From contig CALJLV010000086.1 of NCBI GenBank assembly GCA_937982505.1, forward strand, positions 19,189 to 83,188: a stretch of DNA of 64,000 nt, written 5' to 3'. The DNA is from an uncultured Desulfobacteraceae bacterium. GTDB taxonomy: Bacteria; Desulfobacterota; Desulfobacteria; Desulfobacterales; UBA2174. The notes under the pieces are model-generated. The model saw only the letters and a program-made list of their open reading frames with translations. It had not been told where the DNA came from and did not search any database. Both the position numbers and the translations under genes were made by a program. Shown here in pieces: positions 54,146 to 62,122 of this stretch (its first letter is position 1; every line of letters begins with the position of its first letter).

Positions 54146-56645
54146 GGGCGGATTGCTGCGCGAATCGAGATACCTGGACTTTTGCTCGCGGTATCAGGGC
54201 AACCTGGTGGGCTATATCCTGGATCATTCCAGGCACCGGCTGACCTGGCAGCAACTTGAGGTGGCCGAGGCCGTGCAGCAAGACGGCGCCCGGGTGGCCG
54301 TGGCATCCGGTCACGGGTGTTTTGGCAAGGGAACCCCAATACTATTGGCGAGCGGCCATATTGTGTCAGTAGAGGATATCGTCGTCGGTGACGTCATCGC
54401 CGGAGACGATGGAACTGTCAGAAATGTTTTACGCTTAATTCGAGGAAAAGAGCGGCTATACAGGTTTGAGTACATGGACGGCGGAACGTCGCATGTTTTT
54501 AACGAGTCTCATATCCTTTGCCTTGTTGCAACACAGAGCCATGGAAAACAAATGTCTGGCGACAAGGTGACTGTAACTGTCGAAGATTGGTTGAAATGGA
54601 GCGACAGAAAAAAAAGGACACACGCCATTTATCGCCCAAGCGAAGTATCCTTTAATTTTCGGCACGAAGATCGGCTGTATATCCCGCCATACATCCTCGG
54701 AGTTTGGCTCGGTGATGGAATCTCTTCTGCGGCGGCCGTTACAACCGCCGATAGAGAGATAATCGACGCTCTTTCAGAATTTGCAATAGCAGAAGGGATT
54801 GGTTTCGGTAAGTGGAAAAGTTCAAAATATTCATACGGGTTTACGAATGGCAGAAAAAAAAGCGGAGGAATGCTTGGTTTCCTTGAAAGATACAGCTTGT
54901 TGGAAAACAAACATATCCCATGGCGCTACAAGACGGCCTCGATCAAAGATCGACTTGAACTGTTGGCCGGGCTTATTGATACGGACGGCACACTTGATAG
55001 TCGCGGAGGGCGCGTTTTTTCAATCACACAGAAGAATCGTGTTTTGGCGGAAGACATTGTTTTCGTCGCCAGGTCTGTCGGCATCCATGCTTCGATTAGT
55101 AAGGTCCAAAAGAGATGTTGTAACAATGGTGCAATAGGTAGTTATTATACGATTTCACTTACGAGGAATATCGAAAAAATTCCTGTCCGCATTGATCGCA
55201 AAAGGCCCGATCTTGATTGCGACCGGCAACGACCGAATTTGCATTTTGGCATCCGCCGAGTAACCCCTGAGGGGGTGGGGGATTATTTTGGGTTCGAGCT
55301 TGATGGGAATCACAGGTTTTTGAGCGGAGATTTTACCGTTCTTCACAACACAGGCAAGTCTTTTTTGGCCGGCTGGATTCTTGACTGGCATCTGCGCGTT
55401 TACCCGTTTTCCAACGCCTTGTTGACCGCCACGAACATCACACAGGTCCGGTCGGTGGTCTGGAAATATCTCGACGGGGCGATTGCCGACGTCGAGCGGG
55501 CGAACCCCTGGATGGCCGGGGCCTTCATCAAGAAGACCCAGCGCTATTTCCATCGGGACTTCAAGGATTCCTGGTACGTCCTGCCCAAGACCGCCAGCCG
55601 CGGCGCGGCGGAAAACATCGCGGGCCAGCATGCCAAGCATTACATCGTGATCGTCGATGAGGCCTCCGGTGTGGCCGATGAGATCCACGGGGTCATGCGC
55701 GGTGCTCTGACCGAGGGCGAGGGCAACCGGTATGTGATGATCTCGCAGCCGACGCGGACCACCGGCCATTTCGCCGATGCGTTCGGCAAGCTGGCCGACA
55801 TCTACAAGACCTTCCACCTCAACGCCGAGTTGAGCCCGCTGGTCGACAAGAGTTTCATCCACGAAAAGTTGATCGAGTACAAGGGGCACCATAGCCCCGA
55901 ATACCAGATCAAGGTGCTGGGAAAGTTCCCCGACAACCTTTCCGGGTTCCTCATTCCCGCGCGCTGGATCGAACAGGCTCAGGACCTGGTGATCGAGCAT
56001 CCCGAACCGTGGGGGTGGGTCCTTTGCGCCGACGTCGCCGAAGGGTTGCACCGGGACGAATCGGTGTGGGTGATCGCCCGGGTATCGGGTTACGGCGAAA
56101 ACCGCCGGGTGGAAGTGGTGGAGTGCCAGGCGTTCCAGGACCGGAACGAAAAGCAGTTTGCCCGCCTGATCTATCAGCGGATCCAGGACCTGGAATCGGT
56201 GACCGTCGCGATCGACGGCGACGGCGCCGGCCGGACCGTGATTTTGGAACTCGAAGAGCTGGGGGTCACGATCGAGCCGATTCACTGGGGCCTGCCGCCG
56301 CATTCCAAGACCGACCAGAAGCGCTACTTCAATCAGCGAGCCTTTGCCTCGGTCAAAGTGCGCGAAGCGATTTTCGAGGAACGGATGAAACCGGCCCCGG
56401 GCAAGACCATCGTCGAGCAGGGGAGCAAGATCCCCTATGACCTGGATGAGCGTGGCCGGTACAAGATTTGGTCCAAGGAGCGAATGAGAAGCGCCGGCAT
56501 AACAAGCCCGGACCATTTTGACGCCCATGCGTTCTTTTTCTTGGTCGATTACATCCCGATCGAGTCCTGGCCGGCCGACGGGTGCGAGGACGAAATGGTT
56601 AAATGGGCATCGGGGATCTTGGAGGGGGGGGAGAGTAAGACATGA
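54138..56645 (+). CDS. terL: large terminase subunit containing an intein
   Basis: 835-residue precursor; 491 residues after removal of a 344-residue intein (residues 61-404). Extein motifs: Walker A GHG-TGKS, rebuilt only after splicing; Walker B YIVIVDEASG; coupling region MISQPTRTTG; and an RNase H-type nuclease with VLCADVAEG and AIDGDGAGRT. It powers DNA packaging and cuts concatemers. Without splicing the P-loop is broken by 344 residues and the ATPase should be dead. It overlaps both neighbours. Confidence 0.88.
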   Translation: MSKGGLLRESRYLDFCSRYQGNLVGYILDHSRHRLTWQQLEVAEAVQQDGARVAVASGHGCFGKGTPILLASGHIVSVEDIVVGDVIAGDDGTVRNVLRLIRGKERLYRFEYMDGGTSHVFNESHILCLVATQSHGKQMSGDKVTVTVEDWLKWSDRKKRTHAIYRPSEVSFNFRHEDRLYIPPYILGVWLGDGISSAAAVTTADREIIDALSEFAIAEGIGFGKWKSSKYSYGFTNGRKKSGGMLGFLERYSLLENKHIPWRYKTASIKDRLELLAGLIDTDGTLDSRGGRVFSITQKNRVLAEDIVFVARSVGIHASISKVQKRCCNNGAIGSYYTISLTRNIEKIPVRIDRKRPDLDCDRQRPNLHFGIRRVTPEGVGDYFGFELDGNHRFLSGDFTVLHNTGKSFLAGWILDWHLRVYPFSNALLTATNITQVRSVVWKYLDGAIADVERANPWMAGAFIKKTQRYFHRDFKDSWYVLPKTASRGAAENIAGQHAKHYIVIVDEASGVADEIHGVMRGALTEGEGNRYVMISQPTRTTGHFADAFGKLADIYKTFHLNAELSPLVDKSFIHEKLIEYKGHHSPEYQIKVLGKFPDNLSGFLIPARWIEQAQDLVIEHPEPWGWVLCADVAEGLHRDESVWVIARVSGYGENRRVEVVECQAFQDRNEKQFARLIYQRIQDLESVTVAIDGDGAGRTVILELEELGVTIEPIHWGLPPHSKTDQKRYFNQRAFASVKVREAIFEERMKPAPGKTIVEQGSKIPYDLDERGRYKIWSKERMRSAGITSPDHFDAHAFFFLVDYIPIESWPADGCEDEMVKWASGILEGGESKT
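54318..55349 (+). mobile_element. LAGLIDADG intein in the terminase P-loop
   Basis: Begins at Cys61 (CFGKGTPILLASG, block A) and ends HN (TVLHN, block G), followed by Thr. Block B-like VFNESHILCL. Two LAGLIDADG motifs: PYILGVWLGDG and LLAGLIDTDGTLD. Block F DYFGFELDGNHRFLSGDF. The DNA is clearly more AT-rich than the extein parts, which indicates recent homing. Confidence 0.92.
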
Positions 56646-57286
56646 CCGAACCGCTAAGAATCCTGGCCGTCTCCCTGGCAGGCATCCAAAAACACAAAGC
56701 CTATGCCGTGTACGACGGGGAGGTGTTGATTGTTACCCATGTTCTGCGGATCGACGGCTCGTATCCGTCATGGAGGGGCCCGCTTGTGGACGAAATCCAT
56801 GCGAAACGCAATGATGGGTATGTCTGTGTGATCGAGGAGCGGACCGACCATATCGCACAACACGGGTCTCAGTTCAACCTTGAGGACGTGGACGTGGAAA
56901 CGGGTCGGTCCAATCTCTATTTGGCCCTGGACTGGTATTTTTTTATGATGGAAATGGGCCACATCGTGATGGCCAAGGAGTTTCAGCAATACCTGATTCG
57001 GTCCGGGGCCGAGGGGCAAAAGATCGAGCGAGGCCAAGACGAAAAGGGCCGACCGACCTATGCGGTCAACTGGGGGGCGGTCAACACCGGGCACAGGGCC
57101 ATGCTGCTGTGTGTCGTCGGGGCCATGATCGAGCCGGTATCGGACCGCTACCTTGACGACATGATGGGCCAGTGGCTTCCCACAGAGCCGAATCAGGACC
57201 CGTTGTCCAGTTTTGGTGCCATCACGATCGGCACGCTGCGCAAGCGGTTGGAGGCCCTGGCCAAAATCCGGCGCAATCGGACTTGA
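56642..57286 (+). CDS. terminase-linked hypothetical protein, 214 aa
   Basis: ATGA overlap with terL. The N-terminal half looks RNase H/resolvase-like: LRILAVSLAGIQKHKAYAVYDGEVLIV, VCVIEERTDHIAQHG and later ALDWYFFMMEMGH, with possible Asp/Glu metal ligands. It may be an accessory nuclease or packaging factor. No firm family assignment. Confidence 0.5.
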   Translation: MTEPLRILAVSLAGIQKHKAYAVYDGEVLIVTHVLRIDGSYPSWRGPLVDEIHAKRNDGYVCVIEERTDHIAQHGSQFNLEDVDVETGRSNLYLALDWYFFMMEMGHIVMAKEFQQYLIRSGAEGQKIERGQDEKGRPTYAVNWGAVNTGHRAMLLCVVGAMIEPVSDRYLDDMMGQWLPTEPNQDPLSSFGAITIGTLRKRLEALAKIRRNRT

Positions 57287-57304
57287 AATTCGTCCGGGTT
57301 CGCG

Positions 57305-57318
57305 TAAAGGTTCCTTTA
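57305..57318 (+). promoter_or_regulatory. TAAAGG-TT-CCTTTA dyad at baseplate gene start
   Basis: TAAAGGTTCCTTTA is a perfect inverted repeat with a 2-base centre. Its last A is the A of the gp53-like ATG, and no ribosome site lies between. Variant of the dyads at 10556 and 62074. Confidence 0.35.
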
Positions 57319-57638
57319 TGAAACGACTGAGCCCCTACAACATCACCGACACCCTGATACGTGGGGAGCTGTACCGGGAGATCAGGGACGGCGCCGACAA
57401 CCTGAGCCCGGGGTGGGTCGAGCATACGGTACAACCCGATGAGCGCCTGATGCCTGAACTGGTGGCCTATCGCGAATACGGCACCGACGATCTGAAATGG
57501 GTTGTGCTGATTGTTTCCGGCCTGGACAACTACCGCGGCGAACTGCCCGTGGGAGAGGTGCTGCGCCTGCCGCCATTGGTCTGGGTGCGCCAGCGAATCA
57601 AGTATTGGGCCGACCGGGAGGTGGAGCTGAATGCCTAA
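57318..57638 (+). CDS. gp53-like baseplate wedge protein
   Basis: 106 residues. The pattern PELVAYREYGTDDLKWVVLIVSGLDNYRGELPVGEVLRLPPLVWV matches small T4 gp53-type baseplate wedge proteins, in which a YR-YG-LYW-I--N--D-P--L--G--L-IP core is typical. Overlaps the next gene by 8 bases. Start set by homology and by the first ATG; the start codon overlaps a palindrome. Confidence 0.6.
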   Translation: MKRLSPYNITDTLIRGELYREIRDGADNLSPGWVEHTVQPDERLMPELVAYREYGTDDLKWVVLIVSGLDNYRGELPVGEVLRLPPLVWVRQRIKYWADREVELNA

Positions 57639-58863
57639 GCCCGCGGCCAAACAACCGACACAGGCCGAATTCAAGGCCTTCGAGCGGATGTTCAAAAAAA
57701 TCCGCGATGCGATCAAGGGCAAACGCCGTGAGGCCGTCGGAACGCTGACGCCCGGCGTGATGCGCAAGCATCTGGCAAACGGCGCTCCGCTTGATCTGCT
57801 GTACGGGGTGAGGCCAGATGGGACCCCGTTCACCGCCGAAGACCTCAAGGCGTTCGACAAGCGCGCCCAGTCGGCAAGGCGTAAATTCGCGTCAACAAGG
57901 CGCGGAGTCCATATTGCCCATTTGATGAAGGCCTCTCGTAAAGAAGATATCTCTCGTGCCAACGAGCAGATTCGAAACGCCACCATGTACCGGATCTTCA
58001 ACGGGGCCGGCGGGGTTGAACTCCATTTCAGGGTAACTGCCAGCAATGGGAGCCAGCACCAGTTCCATCAAGTGCGGGTGCGTTTGGAGGAATGGGGCGA
58101 ATGGCTGACTTCGACCCTGCCGTTCAAGCAGGCGGCCGAAAAAATCCTTTCGGGCCGGGTCTCGTTCGATTGCGATTGCGGCCGGCACCAGTATTGGTAT
58201 CGCTATCTGGCCACCGTGGGCGGGTTCGCCATCAAGCCTCTTGAGCATTCATATCCCAAGATTCGCAACCCGCGACTTACAGGAGCGTGCTGTAAGCATG
58301 TTCTCAAGGCCTTGCATTCCATCGGCGGTCCGGCTGTGCGACTGATCATCGTCGGCGAGATGAAAAAGGCCGCCGAACAGATCGGGTTTGGCGACGACGT
58401 GAAGGCGGCCAACCGGTACCTGAATCAGGAAGAGTTGAAAAGGGCGGCAAAGTCCTCGGCGGCCAAAAAGGGACTTGTCGACGAGTTCGTGGAAAAGGCC
58501 TACAAAGAATTCCTCGCTGCCAAACGCGGGCTTGGTCGCAAGTTTAAGGAAAAAAAGACCATGGATGCGTTCGAGAAGATGGAGCTGGAAAAAAAGACGT
58601 TCGAGGCCATCGCCCGGAAAGAAAAGCAGGGGAGAAAACAGGCCGAGGCCGAGGCCAAGGACATCAAAGCGGCCCTGGCCCAGAAAGACCAGGAGGCCGA
58701 GCGGTTGAAGAAAGATGTTCTCAAGGGCCAGCTTTACGGCGCGCTGATGGCGGCCAAGTACCGGGACAACATCCCGGTTGAGCAGGCCATGGCCGATTTC
58801 GCCAAGGCGAATGACGTCCCGATCTCCGACGTCCAATCCCTGGCCGAAGGGATGAGCGTATGA
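57631..58863 (+). CDS. SWIM-zinc-finger virion-region protein
   Basis: 410 residues. The central part has FDCDCGRH...GACCKHVLKAL, a SWIM-type CxC...CxH zinc motif (about 175-230). N-terminal Lys-rich helices, and a C-terminal coiled coil (about 285-370, KEKKTMDAFEKMELEKKTFEAIARKEKQ). SWIM fingers bind DNA or protein. Finding one among baseplate genes is unusual; it may bind DNA in the tail or neck. Overlaps both neighbours. Confidence 0.5.
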   Translation: MPKPAAKQPTQAEFKAFERMFKKIRDAIKGKRREAVGTLTPGVMRKHLANGAPLDLLYGVRPDGTPFTAEDLKAFDKRAQSARRKFASTRRGVHIAHLMKASRKEDISRANEQIRNATMYRIFNGAGGVELHFRVTASNGSQHQFHQVRVRLEEWGEWLTSTLPFKQAAEKILSGRVSFDCDCGRHQYWYRYLATVGGFAIKPLEHSYPKIRNPRLTGACCKHVLKALHSIGGPAVRLIIVGEMKKAAEQIGFGDDVKAANRYLNQEELKRAAKSSAAKKGLVDEFVEKAYKEFLAAKRGLGRKFKEKKTMDAFEKMELEKKTFEAIARKEKQGRKQAEAEAKDIKAALAQKDQEAERLKKDVLKGQLYGALMAAKYRDNIPVEQAMADFAKANDVPISDVQSLAEGMSV

Positions 58864-59396
58864 CCGCCCGAGATTTCCGCTCAACCCTGTCCATCGTTTC
58901 CGCCGACATCCGGACCATGCTGCAAAACGAACCGACCGCCATCAAGGGCCTCCTGTTTCGGGCCGACCGGGCCGCAAAGGAAGCCCTGCCCAACATGCCC
59001 GTCGATTCGGTTGGCTCGATGGAGGCATCCGACAAGATCATTGAGTATCTAGACCCGATCGACTGCTACGGGATGGAGGTTCCCTTTGATTTTGACGTGC
59101 CGATGGAAACCGCCGGCGATCACGCCAGCGATTTTTCCGAAGAGCCCCGGGCCATGCTGTTGTCGGTGGATCCGGTCCCAAAGGGGTCGGTGTTCGTCTA
59201 CGACGAATACGATGCGACGACCGCGGCCGGAACGAGCACCGTCCGCCGGATGTTCTGGGTGCAGGCATCGCGCCCGGTCTCGAAGCACCACGGTGCAGGC
59301 GTGATCCATTTCATGCTGCCGTTCTTGGACTATGACCCAACGTTTGCGGCGGAAGCGGCGGAACCGGAACCTGAGCCTGAGGAAGAAGAGCCATGA
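58860..59396 (+). CDS. hypothetical virion protein, 178 aa
   Basis: ATGA-coupled. Beta-rich core (YGMEVPFDFDVPMETAGD, SVFVYDEYDATTAAGTSTVRRMFWVQA) and an acidic Glu/Pro tail. Placed between baseplate genes, so probably a baseplate or neck component. No family recognised. Confidence 0.45.
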   Translation: MTARDFRSTLSIVSADIRTMLQNEPTAIKGLLFRADRAAKEALPNMPVDSVGSMEASDKIIEYLDPIDCYGMEVPFDFDVPMETAGDHASDFSEEPRAMLLSVDPVPKGSVFVYDEYDATTAAGTSTVRRMFWVQASRPVSKHHGAGVIHFMLPFLDYDPTFAAEAAEPEPEPEEEEP

Positions 59397-60133
59397 GCAA
59401 CGAATTTTCCGAGCTTTTCGCCGTCGATGTTTGCCTCGGCGCCCAGATCCTCAAGGCGTTTGATGGCTTGTCCGGCGGCCCGAGGGAATTTCAGGAGTTT
59501 CTGAGCCGGCCGCCCGACAAAAAAGTGATGCGCCACGACGCCGATACGGTCCAGGCGTTCATGGCCAACTATATCGCCGATGCCAAGGCGGCCACGACCA
59601 ATACGGTCGGTGGCCACCGGGTCAACGTGCCCCTGCTGCCGGTCTGCTGGTACGGCCGCAAGCCCGGCCTGGCATCGAGCGACGTGCATATCGAGGGGCC
59701 CTACAACAAGTGGGTAGTGGTCTGGAGCGATCCGACGACCGGCGAGGACCCGGACTTTTTCGCCAACATGAGGATGCTGTCCGTGGCGTTAACCTACAAG
59801 CTAGCTTTCGTGGCCCGGGACAAGCCGAGCCTGGATAAGCTGCTGCTGGCCTGGTTTGTCTTTTTGGCCGATACCCGAGCCCGCAACCACAAGTTTGCGG
59901 TGCCGTACCTGGTGCGCACCGCTGACGGGCAAAGCGGGGTTGTCGCCAGCCTTCCGCCGGCCGAGATCCGAGATCCGAAGTCCTGCGCGTTCGAGGACGA
60001 ATCCGGGGACGGCTTTTTCGCCGCCGCCACGAACCTGGAAGTGCATGCCCCCGTGCTGGTGGGCCAGGAGGTGGACGTGGTGGACCCGATCCGACTGCAA
60101 TGGGCAATCGAGGTATGTCATGGTTGCCGTTGA
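59393..60133 (+). CDS. putative baseplate component, 246 aa
   Basis: ATGA-coupled to the previous gene. Alpha/beta protein, VPLLPVCWYGRKPG, WVVVWSDPTTGEDP and ALTYKLAFVARDKPSLDKLLLAWFVFL. The pattern is compatible with T4 gp26/gp51-like or late baseplate assembly proteins, but the evidence is contextual only. Overlaps the hub gene by 14 bases. Confidence 0.45.
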   Translation: MSNEFSELFAVDVCLGAQILKAFDGLSGGPREFQEFLSRPPDKKVMRHDADTVQAFMANYIADAKAATTNTVGGHRVNVPLLPVCWYGRKPGLASSDVHIEGPYNKWVVVWSDPTTGEDPDFFANMRMLSVALTYKLAFVARDKPSLDKLLLAWFVFLADTRARNHKFAVPYLVRTADGQSGVVASLPPAEIRDPKSCAFEDESGDGFFAAATNLEVHAPVLVGQEVDVVDPIRLQWAIEVCHGCR

Positions 60134-61115
60134 GGGGTGGTTCGTTCAGAGTATCGCCTGCCAGGGCCAGGAAATCGACCTGGCCATGGTCGAGTCCTGC
60201 ACCTACATCGAAACCATGGACCTTGGCGGCCCGAAGATGATCGTGACGTTTCGCGACGAAGACGCCTTTATCCGCGACGAAATCGGTCTTTGTCCCGGGG
60301 CGGTCCTGGACGTGACATTCGCCGACTATTTCCACGACGAGGGCGACGAACTGGTCGAGCAAATGGCCGTGTTGTCCATGCCTGATGCCGGAGATACCAT
60401 CACGCTGAACTGCATGGCATCGGCGGTATGGGCGCTAAAGACGCCGGCGGTCCGTGCCCGTGCATGGGTGCGACAGCCCGCCGCGGCGATTCTGCGGAGC
60501 TTTTTCTCCCCTCCGATCCGTGTCGATGCGGGGCGGTTTCCCATGCGCTGCGATTATCATCTGCTACCCGGGGACCGGCCTTCCAAAATGCTGCGCCAGC
60601 TATCATCGGAACTTGGCGCCAGAATCTTTTACTGTCGCAAGCGGGTCTATGCCGAAACGCTCCGGGATTTATGGGTAAAGCCGGATCACTTCATCCTTGG
60701 GTACAACGATACCCGCCGGGGCCACGAATCCGACTACAAGATTATCGGCTATGACCGGCCCAACACACAGATGCTGGTCTCAGATGCCATCGATCGGCGA
60801 TGGTGCGGGTGGAACATGGTCGAGGGGATGCTCTACGCCGATGGCGCGCACCCCCCGGAACTGTGTCACGCCGATTCGCTGCCGGTTCTCAACAGCCTGT
60901 CAGAGGTGCCGCAACCCGAGGTGGATTTCATTGTCGCCGGCATGGGCCAGTTGCGTCCGGGCATGGCCCTTGGCGCCAACTGGTACCTGAACCGGATCGA
61001 CGCGCCGATCGATGAAAGCCTCCCTCCGCGGCTCATCGTTGGCGTTGCGGCGCACCATTACCAGGCCCAAAAGTACATTACACGGATCAAAGGACTGGTC
61101 CCACGATGGATATGA
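60120..61115 (+). CDS. baseplate hub protein (gp27-like candidate)
   Basis: 331 residues from ATG 60120. Beta-rich N-terminal part, a PSKMLRQLSSELGARIFYCRKRVYAE block typical of hub proteins that carry tail-tube-like domains, and position directly before the spike. gp27/gpD-type hubs connect tube and spike. The gene overlaps the spike gene by 10 bases. Assigned by context and general layout. Confidence 0.5.
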   Translation: MVAVEGWFVQSIACQGQEIDLAMVESCTYIETMDLGGPKMIVTFRDEDAFIRDEIGLCPGAVLDVTFADYFHDEGDELVEQMAVLSMPDAGDTITLNCMASAVWALKTPAVRARAWVRQPAAAILRSFFSPPIRVDAGRFPMRCDYHLLPGDRPSKMLRQLSSELGARIFYCRKRVYAETLRDLWVKPDHFILGYNDTRRGHESDYKIIGYDRPNTQMLVSDAIDRRWCGWNMVEGMLYADGAHPPELCHADSLPVLNSLSEVPQPEVDFIVAGMGQLRPGMALGANWYLNRIDAPIDESLPPRLIVGVAAHHYQAQKYITRIKGLVPRWI

Positions 61116-61702
61116 TTCCGGAAAGCAAGCGGAAGCGATACCCCGGTCACTATCCGGGCCAGGTGGTATCGGTTTCCGACCCGGCCGGAATGATGCGGGT
61201 GCGCGTGAGGGCCATGCCGCTGTTCAAGGACCTGCCGGATTCCGCCCTGCCCTGGGCCGAATACCTGCTGCCCGTGGGCGCCAGGCCCGGAAACGGTATT
61301 TTTGTCCCCGTCAAGGTCGGCGATTGGGTCTGGATCGATTTTCCCTACCAGGGAGACAGCCGCCGGCCGCGGATCGTCGGGGCGATGCACTACTGCCCTG
61401 GGGGCGTCCCCAATCTGCCCCACGAGGCGTTTTCCGGTCCCGGGGCCCACCAGCACGAAAGATGCGCCTTTGAATCGAGTCCGGCCCCGGTCGGATACCA
61501 TGATGGCGCTGTCGTGGTGGACGAAAACGGCGTGCTGCTGGAAATCGGCGCCGACGGATCCGTTCGGGCCACGAACAAGGCGAGCGGGTCCGCTATCGAG
61601 ATTTGCGCCGACGGCTCAATCACCATCCATTCCGGCGGGGACATCAATATGTGTGCTGCCGGAAACATCAAATTCGTTGCCACCAGAATCGACTGGAATT
61701 AA
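61106..61702 (+). CDS. baseplate spike protein (gp5/gpV-like OB-fold)
   Basis: 198 residues. OB-fold N-terminus: GHYPGQVVSVSDPAGMMRVRVR...PWAEYLLP, VKVGDWVWIDFPYQGD, RRPRIVGAMHY. C-terminal beta-helix built of short repeats (GVLLEIGADGSVRATN, AIEICADGSITIHSGGDINMCAAGNIKF). Forms the trimeric needle that punctures the outer membrane. No lysozyme domain is present. The PAAR tip gene follows. Confidence 0.8.
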   Translation: MDMIPESKRKRYPGHYPGQVVSVSDPAGMMRVRVRAMPLFKDLPDSALPWAEYLLPVGARPGNGIFVPVKVGDWVWIDFPYQGDSRRPRIVGAMHYCPGGVPNLPHEAFSGPGAHQHERCAFESSPAPVGYHDGAVVVDENGVLLEIGADGSVRATNKASGSAIEICADGSITIHSGGDINMCAAGNIKFVATRIDWN

Positions 61703-61704
61703 CC

Positions 61705-61995
61705 ATGCCCGCCGTTGTCCGCCTCGGAGACATCTGTACCGGCCACGGGTGTTGGCCCCCGAGGGCCAATGTCGAGGCCAGCCCGAATGTGTATTGTAAC
61801 GGTATCCCGGTGCATCGCCAGGGCGATGCCTGGGCCCCCCATACCTGCCCCATTATCCCCGAGACCCATGCCGGCACACTGGCATCGGGAAGCGCCACCG
61901 TGTTCGTCAACGGCAAGCAGCTTGCGCGAATCGGCGACCCGGTAAGCTGCGGATCGAGCTGCGCCACCGGTTCGGTGGACGTTTTCTCAGGCTGA
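61705..61995 (+). CDS. PAAR-domain spike tip
   Basis: 96 residues. PAAR features: AVVRLGDICTGHG, VYCNGIPVHRQGDAWAPHTC, THAGTLASGSATVFVNGKQLARIGDPVSCGSSCATGS. His and Cys residues coordinate the apical metal. It sharpens the gp5-like needle encoded just upstream. Confidence 0.85.
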   Translation: MPAVVRLGDICTGHGCWPPRANVEASPNVYCNGIPVHRQGDAWAPHTCPIIPETHAGTLASGSATVFVNGKQLARIGDPVSCGSSCATGSVDVFSG

Positions 61996-62073
61996 TTTTT
62001 TTTAAAAAAACACACCTACAATATATGCACCAATTTTCTTGAGATCCGTGACCGTAAGTCGCGACCCTTGGCG

Positions 62074-62103
62074 TAAAGATTTCTCTGTTTCTATATTTCT
62101 TTA
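62074..62103 (+). promoter_or_regulatory. TAAAGA...TCTTTA element before major capsid gene
   Basis: TAAAGATTTCTCTG (left half as at 10556) followed by TATATTTCTTTA, so TAAAGA and TCTTTA face each other 18 bases apart. It lies 20 bases before the capsid gene. The gap 61996-62122 also has an eight-T/seven-A tract at about 61998-62012. Confidence 0.35.
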
Positions 62104-62122
62104 CACCAAAGGAGAGCCACGA

